64,000 nucleotides of DNA. Source: Paenibacillus xylanexedens. GTDB taxonomy: Bacteria; Bacillota; Bacilli; Paenibacillales; Paenibacillaceae. The translations under genes and the position numbers were made by a program. The notes beneath the pieces are model-generated. The model was not told the origin of the DNA. It searched no databases and saw only the letters and a program-made list of their open reading frames with translations. Positions within the stretch are counted from its first letter, which is position 1, and each line of letters opens with the position of its first letter. Shown here piece by piece: positions 43,521-52,525 of the stretch. The stretch lies in contig NZ_JAGIKV010000005.1 in the NCBI RefSeq assembly GCF_017874615.1, positions 186,001 to 250,000 of the forward strand, written 5' to 3'.

Positions 43521-44519
43521 TTAACCATTTATGATATTGGCTGTTATTATAATTATCTCTATAGTGATAGGTGTCCCTGCAAAGATCACACCGTTTTGTG
43601 ACGAAAAAAACAAACTCTCAGCACTTACACTGTATGAGTTTCCTGGTTGTACAATCCCGTTTATATAAAGATTGTTGAAACTAGTAAGTCCAACCCCGGC
43701 AAATTCGGTTATGCTGTCGCCATCGTCATTTGTGAATTCTGTGGCAGGAATTACAACCGATGCCGACAAATCCAGATCGGTATCCGGAAAATAGAAGTAA
43801 CGGTTTGCCGTAGGAATGATTTCAATTCCGGGTACGGTGCCCGGCGGACCTTGCTCACCTGGGGGACCCGTTGGTCCTTGGACTCCGGGAGTTCCCGGTT
43901 GACCTGGCTCACCTTGAGGCCCTGCGGGACCTTGCGCCCCGGGAACTCCGGGTTGACCCGGTTCACCCTGAGGACCAACAGGACCTTGCGCTCCCGGAAC
44001 TCCCGGTTGACCCGATTCACCTTGAGGGCCTGCGGGGCCTTGCGCTCCGGGAACTCCGGGTTGACCCGATTCACCTTGAGGCCCTGCGGGACCTTGCACT
44101 CCGGGAAGCCCCGGTTGACCCGGCTCACCGTGAGATCCGGCGGGACCCTGCGCTCCGGGAACCCCTTGTTGACCCGGCCCGCCGTGAGGGCCTGCGGTGC
44201 CTTGGGCACCTGCCACACCTTGCGTTCCAGGGAAGCTCACCGTCTCCAATTCATGTTGTCTCAACGGAGCGAGCAGGGGAGTAGGCTCACAACATACCGG
44301 GTTGCTGCCTCCCCCTCTCGGTAATGCAATGACTTTTTTGTCACGGGCCATTTTCTGTGATCTTAATGGACGCTTCAGTGAGCAGCGCTTTTTCCGATAA
44401 GATCTACGGATAATATGGCATTTCTTTCGTTTTCCCAAGTGTTTTTTTCTGCATTTCGACGTAGAACGACTGGGCCTTAATTTGTTGAGGGTGGCTGTCC
44501 TCTTGTTCAGATACTTCAA
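43521..44519 (-). CDS. Collagen-like repeat protein with C-terminal DUF4183 domain
   Basis: About 332 residues. The basic, Lys/Arg-rich N terminus is followed by about 40 GXY collagen triplets ([19 protein letters not shown] type). A DUF4183-type domain ends the protein ([18 protein letters not shown]). It resembles BclA-like spore filament proteins. The start is not clear: the ATG at 44528 has AAGGAG directly against it, a TTG at 44519 has it at 9 bases, and a GTG lies at 44546. Confidence 0.82.
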   Translation of the reverse strand: MKYLNKRTATLNKLRPSRSTSKCRKKHLGKRKKCHIIRRSYRKKRCSLKRPLRSQKMARDKKVIALPRGGGSNPVCCEPTPLLAPLRQHELETVSFPGTQGVAGAQGTAGPHGGPGQQGVPGAQGPAGSHGEPGQPGLPGVQGPAGPQGESGQPGVPGAQGPAGPQGESGQPGVPGAQGPVGPQGEPGQPGVPGAQGPAGPQGEPGQPGTPGVQGPTGPPGEQGPPGTVPGIEIIPTANRYFYFPDTDLDLSASVVIPATEFTNDDGDSITEFAGVGLTSFNNLYINGIVQPGNSYSVSAESLFFSSQNGVIFAGTPITIEIIIITANIING

Positions 44520-44621
44520 AGTGGTCATCTCCTTAGGCCAAGGCACACAGTATATATGCCCTATACTATGTCCTTAGCACATTCGGAGAGTGTGCGAATA
44601 ACTATGAGGGAAGCCCAATAA

Positions 44622-44670
44622 AAAAGACAAGAGTCCTGTTATAGTTGTCCTTTCTCTTGCCAGCATGGCT
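44622..44670 (-). terminator. Terminator of the thioredoxin-like lipoprotein gene
   Basis: CAAGAG / CTCTTG stem followed on the minus strand by TCTTTTTTATT. A wider AGTCCTG / CAGGACT repeat extends the structure. Confidence 0.6.
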
Positions 44671-44758
44671 TTATTGTCTCCCCGGCAGGACTTCACAGAT
44701 CCTATTTTCTGTTTAACTCAGACGATCCATCGGGATCAAACTTCTTTTTAGCAGACTC

Positions 44759-45139
44759 TTACCTCTTCTTAAAATGCTGAACGATCTCTTCCGGTTCCTG
44801 CGTCTCCAGTATAATCTGGCCTTTCTCGAATAGGATCATGTACGGATATGATTTCAGACCAAAAATCTTCTCATAATTAAACTTATTCTCATCATGGACA
44901 TTATAAAAGGTTACGTTAGTTATTGGGCCTTCTGCCCTCAAATTCTCGTTATTCACTTCATTTAATTGCGTCTGTAACTCAACAATAAATGGTCGCTCCG
45001 AAGGTCGGTCGGTAAATATAATGAGTGATGCATCATTTCTTTGATTTTGCGTTAGATAATCTATGGCTTTCTCTCTATTGTTCTGACTACATCCTGTTAA
45101 TAGGAGTATCAAAATACATAACACCCAAAGCTTCTTCAT
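44759..45139 (-). CDS. Lipoprotein with thioredoxin-like fold
   Basis: 126 residues. The signal peptide with lipobox LLTGCS precedes a small domain with FGLKSYPYMILFEKGQIIL, where the SYPY turn looks like the cis-proline of thioredoxin folds. There is no CxxC motif, so oxidoreductase activity is unlikely. GGTGGTGAT precedes the ATG. Confidence 0.75.
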   Translation of the reverse strand: MKKLWVLCILILLLTGCSQNNREKAIDYLTQNQRNDASLIIFTDRPSERPFIVELQTQLNEVNNENLRAEGPITNVTFYNVHDENKFNYEKIFGLKSYPYMILFEKGQIILETQEPEEIVQHFKKR

Positions 45140-45229
45140 TTATATCACCACCCAAAATATAATATAATTGGTTATTAACTATTAAATTCACTTCATTAAA
45201 AAATCTATTCGCTGAAAGGAAGATGCACA

Positions 45230-45424
45230 TTGAGCAAAAGGAATATCATCATCGCTATCATTATTGCTCTTATCATATTGATACTTCAACTTGTGCTTTA
45301 TTTTTCTGTAACTAATAAAGAAGAATCCGCACTTCAAGTTTCAAGCATCCCACTTCAAACCAAAACAGTAGATGAGCTTACCATCACACATCGTAAGGCA
45401 ACCTATACAGATCATGAAGTGTAG
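45230..45424 (+). CDS. Small membrane-anchored protein, possibly truncated
   Basis: 64 residues from a TTG with AAAGGA upstream. One N-terminal membrane helix (NIIIAIIIALIILILQLVLY) is followed by a short polar tail ending HEV. The reading frame continues past the stop (LGYEIQGGGQSM), and a single Trp-to-stop change would explain an early end. It may be a broken gene; no family was recognised. Confidence 0.4.
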   Translation: MSKRNIIIAIIIALIILILQLVLYFSVTNKEESALQVSSIPLQTKTVDELTITHRKATYTDHEV

Positions 45425-45505
45425 TTGGGTTATGAGATTCAGGGCGGTGGACAGTCAATGCTTTGTACAGATATAATCTCCATTTTCCGCCTTTCAAATA
45501 GCAAC

Positions 45506-45543
45506 AAAAAACCTGCACAGCCAGCCCCGGCTTCACAGTTTTC
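45506..45543 (-). terminator. Terminator of the DUF4362 lipoprotein gene
   Basis: CTGTGAAGCC / GGCTGTGCAG stem (imperfect middle) with a GGGGCT loop, followed on the minus strand by GTTTTTTG. Confidence 0.55.
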
Positions 45544-45573
45544 ATTAAGAGTTTGCATGTGGATACATCTCAT

Positions 45574-46047
45574 TTAACGCTTAGGGATAGAAAAGGCATT
45601 CTCTTCCTTCTCACAACCAGTTAACACGTAAAAAATACGTCCCTGCTCACTCTTCATCGTACCGATCCCTTTGCAGGTGTCGGTCTTCATTCCCTGTTTG
45701 GAGCCATAGAGATCCCTTGAGTCATCGTAAGTGAATTGAATCGCTGTACCATCATAGATCAATTTATGGATAATGGACCCACCTTCAATGGTATACTTCG
45801 TCACACGAATCTGATCCTGATGTTTTTTCTTCACATTCTTCATAAATGTGTTCCACTTATCCCGATTCCTAATGCCTTCGAGAAGCACTACCACATCCCC
45901 GCTTTGCTCCGCTTGCTCTGGATTATGGGGCTCAATAATTTCTGGGAATGATTTCGTGATTACTCGAGAATCCACTGACCGATCCTTTGCCTCACACGCT
46001 GTTAACACTATTAAAACTAACAAAACCGTAAGCAGCACTCTTTTCAT
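45574..46047 (-). CDS. DUF4362 lipoprotein
   Basis: 157 residues. The signal peptide ends in LTACEA. The mature domain has GDVVVLLEGIRNRDKWNTFM, VTKYTIEGGSIIHKLIYDG and YDDSRDLYG, the pattern of the DUF4362 family of Bacillales lipoproteins. The function is unknown. GAGGTGA precedes the ATG. Confidence 0.85.
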   Translation of the reverse strand: MKRVLLTVLLVLIVLTACEAKDRSVDSRVITKSFPEIIEPHNPEQAEQSGDVVVLLEGIRNRDKWNTFMKNVKKKHQDQIRVTKYTIEGGSIIHKLIYDGTAIQFTYDDSRDLYGSKQGMKTDTCKGIGTMKSEQGRIFYVLTGCEKEENAFSIPKR

Positions 46048-46241
46048 CCAGTCACCTCATGTTTACAACGCTAAAGACTACGTGCAGGTTACCTAGCTTC
46101 TGTTAGAAAGGCTGCAATTACGCTCAGCCCTCTTCAATATAAAGGAAATTTTATCACTTGTATGTAACTTCATCCCTTCATAGAGCGTTTAGAAAGAAAT
46201 GCAACATTCATACCCAACTCATCCGAAAAAGAGGCGATATC

Positions 46242-48020
46242 ATGCAATCGGTAAACTCATCCGATCACATAGCAAAAGAAAAATGCTCCACTTCACGCTT
46301 CAATAATCGATCCAAGGGTAACGGTAAAAAGACCCGTCGATTCGCCATTGCAGTAGCTACAACATTAGTTGTGTCAAGCCTGCTGATGGAGCTAACAGCT
46401 GTGCCAACGACTCATGCAGCCACTAACATATCCCCCTCCACTAGTAACACTGCTGTTCAACCAACTTCATCAAGCAGTGTAGAAAAGAAACTTTACTATA
46501 CCGCTGTACAGGGTGCTTATTATTACACAGTCGCATTGAGAAGTGACGGTTCCGTATGGGCCTGGGGCCGTAATCTCTGGGGAGAACTTGGTGTGAGCGA
46601 CAACGTTCGATATAGTCATACATTTAGTCCGATTCGTATTCCCAAACTATCCAATGTAACAGTTATTTCATCCTCCGGGGGTGGGAACAACGCAGCCATC
46701 CAAGCAGATGGAACCATCTGGGAGTGGGGTAACGGCAACATGCCACGTCAAGTGCCTGATATTACCTCCGCCACGAATGTTAGCATAGGGGCTTTTTCAA
46801 CCATCGCCCTTCTCCAGGATGGAACCGTTCTGTCTTGGCAAAACCCGCCTCAAGCCGCAGCCCTGGAACAGACACGTAAGCTACAGACGATCAGTGGGCT
46901 AAAAGATATCATTCAAGTTGAATCCGCTGGCCTGCACGGCTATGCTCTGAAGAAAGATGGCTCCGTATGGACATGGAACGAGCCAAACGAAACCGGTAAA
47001 GCACCTTCCAAACCAACCGAGTTAAAGGGGTTGAACAACATATCTTCGATCACAGGTGCAGATGCATCTCTACTTGCACTAGATAAGAAGGGAAAAGTCT
47101 GGCAGCTGCACCTAGAGGGCAAAGCCACCCCCTTTCATCACGAGCTCAAAGTGAAGAAGATGGATGCCAATTCGAGCTATACTTTGCTTCTCACAACATC
47201 CGGGGAGGTGTTCACCTACGGAAGCACCGTGACAGGCACAGAAGGAAAAGTAAACCATCTATCCGGCATTACCGATATTTCAGCAGGGTACTACCACAGT
47301 CTTGCCTTATCCTCTGAGGGGACTGTCTGGGGCTGGGGAAGTGATAAATATCAGGAAGCGGGCGCACCTGCAACATCTTCTGGGGGCATGGTCTACAAAC
47401 CGGTTCAGGCCAAGCTGGGTATAGATATTTTTCTGAATGGTGAGCTGTTCCAGTCCATGTATCCCGCGGTGGAAACGTCCAAGACTATACAACTGCCAAT
47501 CAAAGCAATCGCCGCAACAATCGGAGCAGAATTTGAGGTGCATAAGGCGGAAGATAGCCTGAGTTACTATACGTTGAAATATAACAATCGAACAATTACG
47601 ATCACCCCTAACGAAGCACATTATCAAATAACTTCCATAGATTCGTCTAGTGAGCAACTCATAGAGCTATCTGAACCCATAAATAACTACTCAGGAGCAA
47701 CCACCTTGCCTTTTGAAGTATTGCGTGGTTTGGGCTTGAACGTGTCCTGGGATTCTGAGAAATCCCTGTTGACCATTGACGATGTAGACAAGAAAAATCA
47801 GGGCTCTAGACGAGCGCTTTTACACCATATGAATCCCTTAACATATAAAAAATCCTCTTCAATTAAACGTCCTGTTCTTTACGAACATCGTTATTTGAAG
47901 AGGATTAATCTGTTTAAAACGCTAAACAGAGCAATGCTGGACAACATTCATTCCAAGTATCGTCCTATTTCTCGAATCGGAACCAGCCGAAGTCAAACTG
48001 ACTGCCTGGCAGGAAGATAA
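46242..48020 (+). CDS. Secreted RCC1-repeat protein with stalk domain; stop codon apparently lost
   Basis: 592 residues from the ATG at 46242 (AGAGG upstream). The signal sequence is long (FAIAVATTLVVSSLLMELTA). RCC1-type repeats follow (ALRSDGSVWAWGRNLWGELG, ALSSEGTVWGWGSDKYQEAG), then a copper-amine-oxidase-type stalk domain ending LGLNVSWDSEKSLLTID. Homologous stalk domains normally end here, but this frame runs about 75 residues further, through the neighbour's terminator hairpin and 56 bases into the convergent beta-galactosidase gene. The native stop seems lost. Confidence 0.8.
   Translation: MQSVNSSDHIAKEKCSTSRFNNRSKGNGKKTRRFAIAVATTLVVSSLLMELTAVPTTHAATNISPSTSNTAVQPTSSSSVEKKLYYTAVQGAYYYTVALRSDGSVWAWGRNLWGELGVSDNVRYSHTFSPIRIPKLSNVTVISSSGGGNNAAIQADGTIWEWGNGNMPRQVPDITSATNVSIGAFSTIALLQDGTVLSWQNPPQAAALEQTRKLQTISGLKDIIQVESAGLHGYALKKDGSVWTWNEPNETGKAPSKPTELKGLNNISSITGADASLLALDKKGKVWQLHLEGKATPFHHELKVKKMDANSSYTLLLTTSGEVFTYGSTVTGTEGKVNHLSGITDISAGYYHSLALSSEGTVWGWGSDKYQEAGAPATSSGGMVYKPVQAKLGIDIFLNGELFQSMYPAVETSKTIQLPIKAIAATIGAEFEVHKAEDSLSYYTLKYNNRTITITPNEAHYQITSIDSSSEQLIELSEPINNYSGATTLPFEVLRGLGLNVSWDSEKSLLTIDDVDKKNQGSRRALLHHMNPLTYKKSSSIKRPVLYEHRYLKRINLFKTLNRAMLDNIHSKYRPISRIGTSRSQTDCLAGR
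47845..47906 (-). terminator. Terminator of the beta-galactosidase gene
   Basis: A 12-bp perfect outer stem (AATCCTCTTCAA / TTGAAGAGGATT) with an inner GTTC / GAAC, followed on the minus strand by TTTTTTATATG. It lies inside the extended tail of the RCC1 gene. Confidence 0.85.
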
Positions 48021-51000
48021 AGCTTACTTTCTGCACACCTTTCACCTGCTCAAGCTCAAACACCCGCTCCTCATATCCACCCGACTGCGTGAACTCAACC
48101 AACTGGTTGCTCTGTCCGTCCGCACCTGCGAAACGAATATGAATCGTATTTTTATCAATCGGTGAATGGCCGTAGATCACGAGCTTTGATGTGCCTTCTG
48201 CCGTAAAGTCCATGTTTTCAAACTCCAGCGACACGTTGTTCCCGATACCTTCTACTCTGTCGCTCTCAATTTTGAACGTATCTCCATAGAGATGATCACA
48301 GGATGCAGCAGCGTTCTGTTCAAAGGCCCGACTCTGACGTTCGAAGGAGAAGCCTTTAATATGAATCTTCTGTTTCAGTACAAAACAGATCGACGTGATC
48401 CCGCTAAGGCGTTTGGACAATTGGTATGTCTCTTCTTGGTACACATTCCAAATGGACTCTTTGTCATACACCACATCTGCGATCATCGTGCTTCCCTCTT
48501 CATCCGGCATACCTTCCCAGATCTGAATGAAGTAGTCCTCAGTGGATAGCGTGAAAATAGGAATCGTTATGGTATCGGAGCCGTACGGTCCGAAGTCAAT
48601 ATTACGGAAACCTACGTGCGTCTCTCCATCCCGACTTGTCGCTACCCCGCGCTCATTGCCGTTACCAACCTCACCTTTGGTGTAATCGTACAGTCCGCCC
48701 GTGATGAAGCCGTATGGATCTTTGTAGGCTGTGCCGAGACCGTCCGCCTTGAACTCCAGCTGGGAGATGAGTTTCGTTTTATCCGTACCGTTGGTACTGG
48801 TTGCGCGAAGCCGGAACTCCCCGTCACCTATAGCCGAAACCTTTACCGCATGTTGATGCTCACCGTTGTCACCCGTTTCTGCTTGAACAGCTTCCACTTT
48901 GGCAATGTTGGATTCAATTCCCGCATCGTTCACAACAGCCCACTCTATGTCGCGGTAGGAGGTGTTCTCTGGATACAGCTTGGCGGTTACAGTAAGCTCC
49001 GGGTTGGACGGATCGAGCAACTGTCCTGCAGTACTGATGATCTCGATTTTCCGCAAAGGAATCTCCTGAGCATTCCCCGTAAGCACTGGACGTTGTTCAT
49101 TTTGCATGAAAACAGCTTGCGTCTGATTATTAACTACACTGCTCACTTCAAGTTCCCCATCCACAACCCGCGATTCGAACTCAGCCACAGCTCCTTCCAA
49201 ACCTTCGGAAGAAACTTCAATCCGCACCGTTCCAGGTTCATTTGTTGCTCCGATGATCGCCATCAGTTTGCCGCTGAACAGTCTTCTGCTCAGCCCTTTG
49301 TATGGATCATAGTCCGTGCTGTCCCCGTTATCCAGACCCAGCAATCGTCCTGCACCACTCACCTGAACTTGTACGCGGTTGTTTGCATTGTGAACTGGAT
49401 TACCCGCTTCATCTTCAACATCAATTTCTACAAAAATGAGGTCTGTCCCATTCGCATGTAGCTGCTCCCGATCCGCTTGCAGACGAATTTTCTTCGCATC
49501 CGTATAGGATCTTTGCACATCGGTTGCAATGATCTGACCGTTCTCATCGTAAGCGATCGCTTTCAGCTCGCCCTCTTCATAAGGCACCTTCCACCAGCCG
49601 GACAGTTGTGTTCCATTGGCATGATCGATATCGTACGTACCAATGGTTTTACCGTTGAGTTGCAACTCAATCTTCGGTGCGTTGCTGCACACGCGTACAT
49701 CAATAATCTGACCCGGGCTGAAATCCCAATACGGGAACAGGTGAACCATCGGACTTTTCTTATAATCCGTCCAAGCCGCTTGGTAGATATAATAAGAGTC
49801 TTTCGGGAACGTTGCCGTATCCAACTGTCCAAAATACGAATTCTTCGTATGATATGGTGTCGGTTCTCCAATATAATCGAATCCAGTCCACAGGAACTGT
49901 CCCAGCGAATACGGTGTATCCCGTTCTGCCAAGATGCAGTATTCTGCCGACTTCGCGCCCCAGCTGGTCGTACTGTTACCCAAAGCCGAGCACTGCTCGT
50001 CGTCATCTGCCAGAATCGGCTGTTCGAACGGGAAATGATAAATGCCACGGCTCTGCACCACCGAAGACGTCTCACTACCATAGATAATCCAGTCCGGATG
50101 CTCCTCATGATGTTTGTCATAATATTTTTCCGCGTAGTTGTAACCTGCCAGCTTCACGATATCCGCGCATTTTTGTGCATTTTCCCAAGGCATGTAGTTG
50201 GAACCAATCGTCACGCCAGCATTACCTTTTGGATCAAATTCCAGCACATAATCCATCAGCATCCGAGTTACTTCCTGTCCACGCTCATCCGCATGGGTAT
50301 CATAGATTTCATTCCCGATACTCCACATGATCAGGCTGGCATGGTTACGGTCGCGCTTCACCCAACTCTTCACATCCGTATGCACCCACTCCGGGAAAAA
50401 TCTCGCATAATCGTATGGCGTTTTGGCACGTTCCCACATATCAAAGGCTTCAGACACAACCAGCATACCCATCTCATCCGCGAGTTCCATGAACTCTTTG
50501 GCAGGCATATTATGCGCGGTACGGATGGCGTTAACGCCCATTTCTTTGAGCAAAACAAATCTTCTACGCAATGCCGTCAGGTTAAACGCAGCTCCCAGCG
50601 CCCCAAGATCATGGTGTTCACACACGCCGTTCAGCTTCATCTTGACCCCGTTCAGGTGGAATCCTTCATTGGCATCCAGTTTGATATCCCGGAATCCAAT
50701 GCGTTGCGATACCGACTCCACTGTCCGATGTTCCTGATCTTCCGAGATCAATCGCAACTCAGTCACCAGTTCATACAGATGCGGTGCATCCGGGCTCCAC
50801 AGGTTTGGATTCTCCACAATGATCTGTTCGCTATCTGCCAATGCGATCGCATTCTCACCGACCGAAGCCGTAACATTCGCTTTGCTGGATGCCACCACCT
50901 GACCTTCATACCGGATCGTATGCACTAGCTCTGCCTGCTGATTCTGTTCCAGGTTCAGCTCCGTATCCACTTCCACCTGCCAGCCATCCGTCTGTTGCTT

Positions 51001-51459
51001 GATGGATACATAGATCCCATCCGTAACAATATGGTTGCGGTCTCTCGTCTTCAGCCACACATGGCGATAGATTCCGGCTCCGGAATACCATCTGCTGTTC
51101 GGGCTCTGATGCACCACTTTGACCACAATCAGATTGTCGCCTTCCACCAGTGCATTCGTGATCTCATGTTCAAAAGCAGAATAGCCATACTTCCACTCCC
51201 CAACCAACTGCCCGTTCACATACACCGAAGAGTCCATGTATACGCCATCAAAACAAAGCAGGAGCTGCTGCTCATCCTTCGTGTAATGGAACGTCTTGCG
51301 GTACCAACCAATGCTGTCCTCATACAGTTCAAGCGTATTATATATCAGCCAATCATGGGGAAGCTCCACAGGTTCATATACCAGACCCGCAGGTTCCGTA
51401 ACATCCAGCTTGCTTTTCGCAAATTGCCATCCATCATTAAAAAGTCTCTTCTGATTCAT
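47965..51459 (-). CDS. Glycoside hydrolase family 2 beta-galactosidase
   Basis: 1164 residues. The N-terminal sugar-binding and immunoglobulin-like domains are followed by the TIM barrel, with acid/base Glu in WSIGNEIYD and nucleophile Glu in YGSETSS, both GH2 signatures. A DUF4982-like domain and Ig-like/carbohydrate-binding regions make up the C terminus. No signal peptide, so it acts in the cytoplasm. It hydrolyses beta-galactosides, or related beta-glycosides. The ATG start is preceded by a weak GAAAG. It ends at the terminator inside the RCC1 gene tail. Confidence 0.9.
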   Translation of the reverse strand: MNQKRLFNDGWQFAKSKLDVTEPAGLVYEPVELPHDWLIYNTLELYEDSIGWYRKTFHYTKDEQQLLLCFDGVYMDSSVYVNGQLVGEWKYGYSAFEHEITNALVEGDNLIVVKVVHQSPNSRWYSGAGIYRHVWLKTRDRNHIVTDGIYVSIKQQTDGWQVEVDTELNLEQNQQAELVHTIRYEGQVVASSKANVTASVGENAIALADSEQIIVENPNLWSPDAPHLYELVTELRLISEDQEHRTVESVSQRIGFRDIKLDANEGFHLNGVKMKLNGVCEHHDLGALGAAFNLTALRRRFVLLKEMGVNAIRTAHNMPAKEFMELADEMGMLVVSEAFDMWERAKTPYDYARFFPEWVHTDVKSWVKRDRNHASLIMWSIGNEIYDTHADERGQEVTRMLMDYVLEFDPKGNAGVTIGSNYMPWENAQKCADIVKLAGYNYAEKYYDKHHEEHPDWIIYGSETSSVVQSRGIYHFPFEQPILADDDEQCSALGNSTTSWGAKSAEYCILAERDTPYSLGQFLWTGFDYIGEPTPYHTKNSYFGQLDTATFPKDSYYIYQAAWTDYKKSPMVHLFPYWDFSPGQIIDVRVCSNAPKIELQLNGKTIGTYDIDHANGTQLSGWWKVPYEEGELKAIAYDENGQIIATDVQRSYTDAKKIRLQADREQLHANGTDLIFVEIDVEDEAGNPVHNANNRVQVQVSGAGRLLGLDNGDSTDYDPYKGLSRRLFSGKLMAIIGATNEPGTVRIEVSSEGLEGAVAEFESRVVDGELEVSSVVNNQTQAVFMQNEQRPVLTGNAQEIPLRKIEIISTAGQLLDPSNPELTVTAKLYPENTSYRDIEWAVVNDAGIESNIAKVEAVQAETGDNGEHQHAVKVSAIGDGEFRLRATSTNGTDKTKLISQLEFKADGLGTAYKDPYGFITGGLYDYTKGEVGNGNERGVATSRDGETHVGFRNIDFGPYGSDTITIPIFTLSTEDYFIQIWEGMPDEEGSTMIADVVYDKESIWNVYQEETYQLSKRLSGITSICFVLKQKIHIKGFSFERQSRAFEQNAAASCDHLYGDTFKIESDRVEGIGNNVSLEFENMDFTAEGTSKLVIYGHSPIDKNTIHIRFAGADGQSNQLVEFTQSGGYEERVFELEQVKGVQKVSFIFLPGSQFDFGWFRFEK

Positions 51460-51498
51460 GTTAGTTTCTCACTTTCTTGAAGTAAATTATGATTGCGG

Positions 51499-51837
51499 TT
51501 ACAACAGTAGATGTCGCTTTTTCCGAAAACCTTTTCGGTAATACACAAGTATGACTATAACACATAACCCGATTATACCATCAGTCTCTTTCCTATACCT
51601 CCATTTGATAAGATTTTTAGCCATAATGATGAACGTTTTATTCCCTCCAAGCATTGTAACTTTCGATGACAACAAGCCAAAAAGGCAACCCGTCAAGTAG
51701 ACAATATAAGCCCGGAATGGTGAACCGCGAAGATACTTATAAGGTATTTCAGGAATGACGATATCAAATTCATTAAAATCGTTAAAAGAAAAGCCGCGAG
51801 TGTCCCTTTTTTTGTCCAAATCGCAATTTGTACTCAT
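51499..51837 (-). CDS. Small hypothetical protein
   Basis: 112 residues with two hydrophobic stretches (YIVYLTGCLFGLL and IGLCVIVILVYY). There is no clear Shine-Dalgarno and no recognised family. A related decayed sequence, reading LTGCLF, occurs at about 52400-52500 on the same strand, which suggests a duplicated segment. The coding status is uncertain. Confidence 0.35.
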   Translation of the reverse strand: MSTNCDLDKKRDTRGFSFNDFNEFDIVIPEIPYKYLRGSPFRAYIVYLTGCLFGLLSSKVTMLGGNKTFIIMAKNLIKWRYRKETDGIIGLCVIVILVYYRKGFRKKRHLLL

Positions 51838-51916
51838 TTCTCAACAAAAGATACCGATATAAAATGAAATGTTACAATTATTTCAAAAAAATTCCATTCG
51901 AAGAGGGTGTGAAGTC

Positions 51917-52321
51917 ATGCGTGTTAACAATTCTAGTCCTAGCATTTATCACATTAACCAACGCAACAATCTAACAAACAACAAAGAGTTGTTTAAATCA
52001 ACGCTGCTCGTACAAACAGTCGAAAAGAAAGAAGACGAAGAAAAGAAAGACAAATCAGTAGAAAAAAAAGGGCAGCTGGTTACAGCAAGGGAAGGTGCTT
52101 ATACTAGACAGTATCTTGTTAATTCAGACGGCTCAAAGGTTCTATTGAGTGAAACAAAACATGCTGAAGGAGAAGCAACAAGTACAGAAAACTATTCGCG
52201 GTTCCTCTCCAACTCCAATAAGAATCAGAATGACGACGGAATGAGTAATAATTCAAAGGAAATAGTAAGTCTGTTAAATCAACAAATAGGTAATTTTAAT
52301 CAACCGAAAACAACCAATTAG
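51917..52321 (+). CDS. Small hydrophilic protein of unknown function
   Basis: 134 residues from the ATG at 51917 (GAGGGTG upstream). It is rich in Lys, Glu, Asn and Ser, with a charged segment (VEKKEDEEKKDKSVEKKG) and no hydrophobic core. It may be largely disordered. No family was recognised. The first part of the sequence is not unusual in codon use for this region. Confidence 0.5.
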   Translation: MRVNNSSPSIYHINQRNNLTNNKELFKSTLLVQTVEKKEDEEKKDKSVEKKGQLVTAREGAYTRQYLVNSDGSKVLLSETKHAEGEATSTENYSRFLSNSNKNQNDDGMSNNSKEIVSLLNQQIGNFNQPKTTN

Positions 52322-52480
52322 TAAATATAAGTAACAAACACATTGCCATCATAAGAAGGTGAGCCAGTAACACTTATTCATTTATAACACCAGTCCGATT
52401 TCTGTACTTGGATTTCATCAGATTCACCTTCAATAATTATGAACATTTATCCCCCCCTCGCGATTTGAACCTTCATTACC

Positions 52481-52518
52481 AAAAAAACGAAAAGGCAACC
52501 CGTCAAGCGGGCCACCTT
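52481..52518 (-). terminator. Terminator of the siderophore operon
   Basis: AAGG-3-CCCG / CGGG-3-CCTT stem followed on the minus strand by TTTTCGTTTTTTT, just after the last IucA/IucC gene. Confidence 0.75.
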
Positions 52519-52525
52519 CTGCATT

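Noticed and set aside
43871-44284. Long plus-strand open frames and a regularly repeated DNA pattern that could suggest a CRISPR array
   Set aside because: The repeats are 9- to 27-base units encoding GXY triplets on the minus strand, with no spacers. The plus-strand frames are shadows of the collagen-like gene.
49477-50928. Long open frame (483 codons) on the plus strand
   Set aside because: It is antisense to the GH2 beta-galactosidase, has no family features, and the minus-strand gene has clear catalytic motifs.
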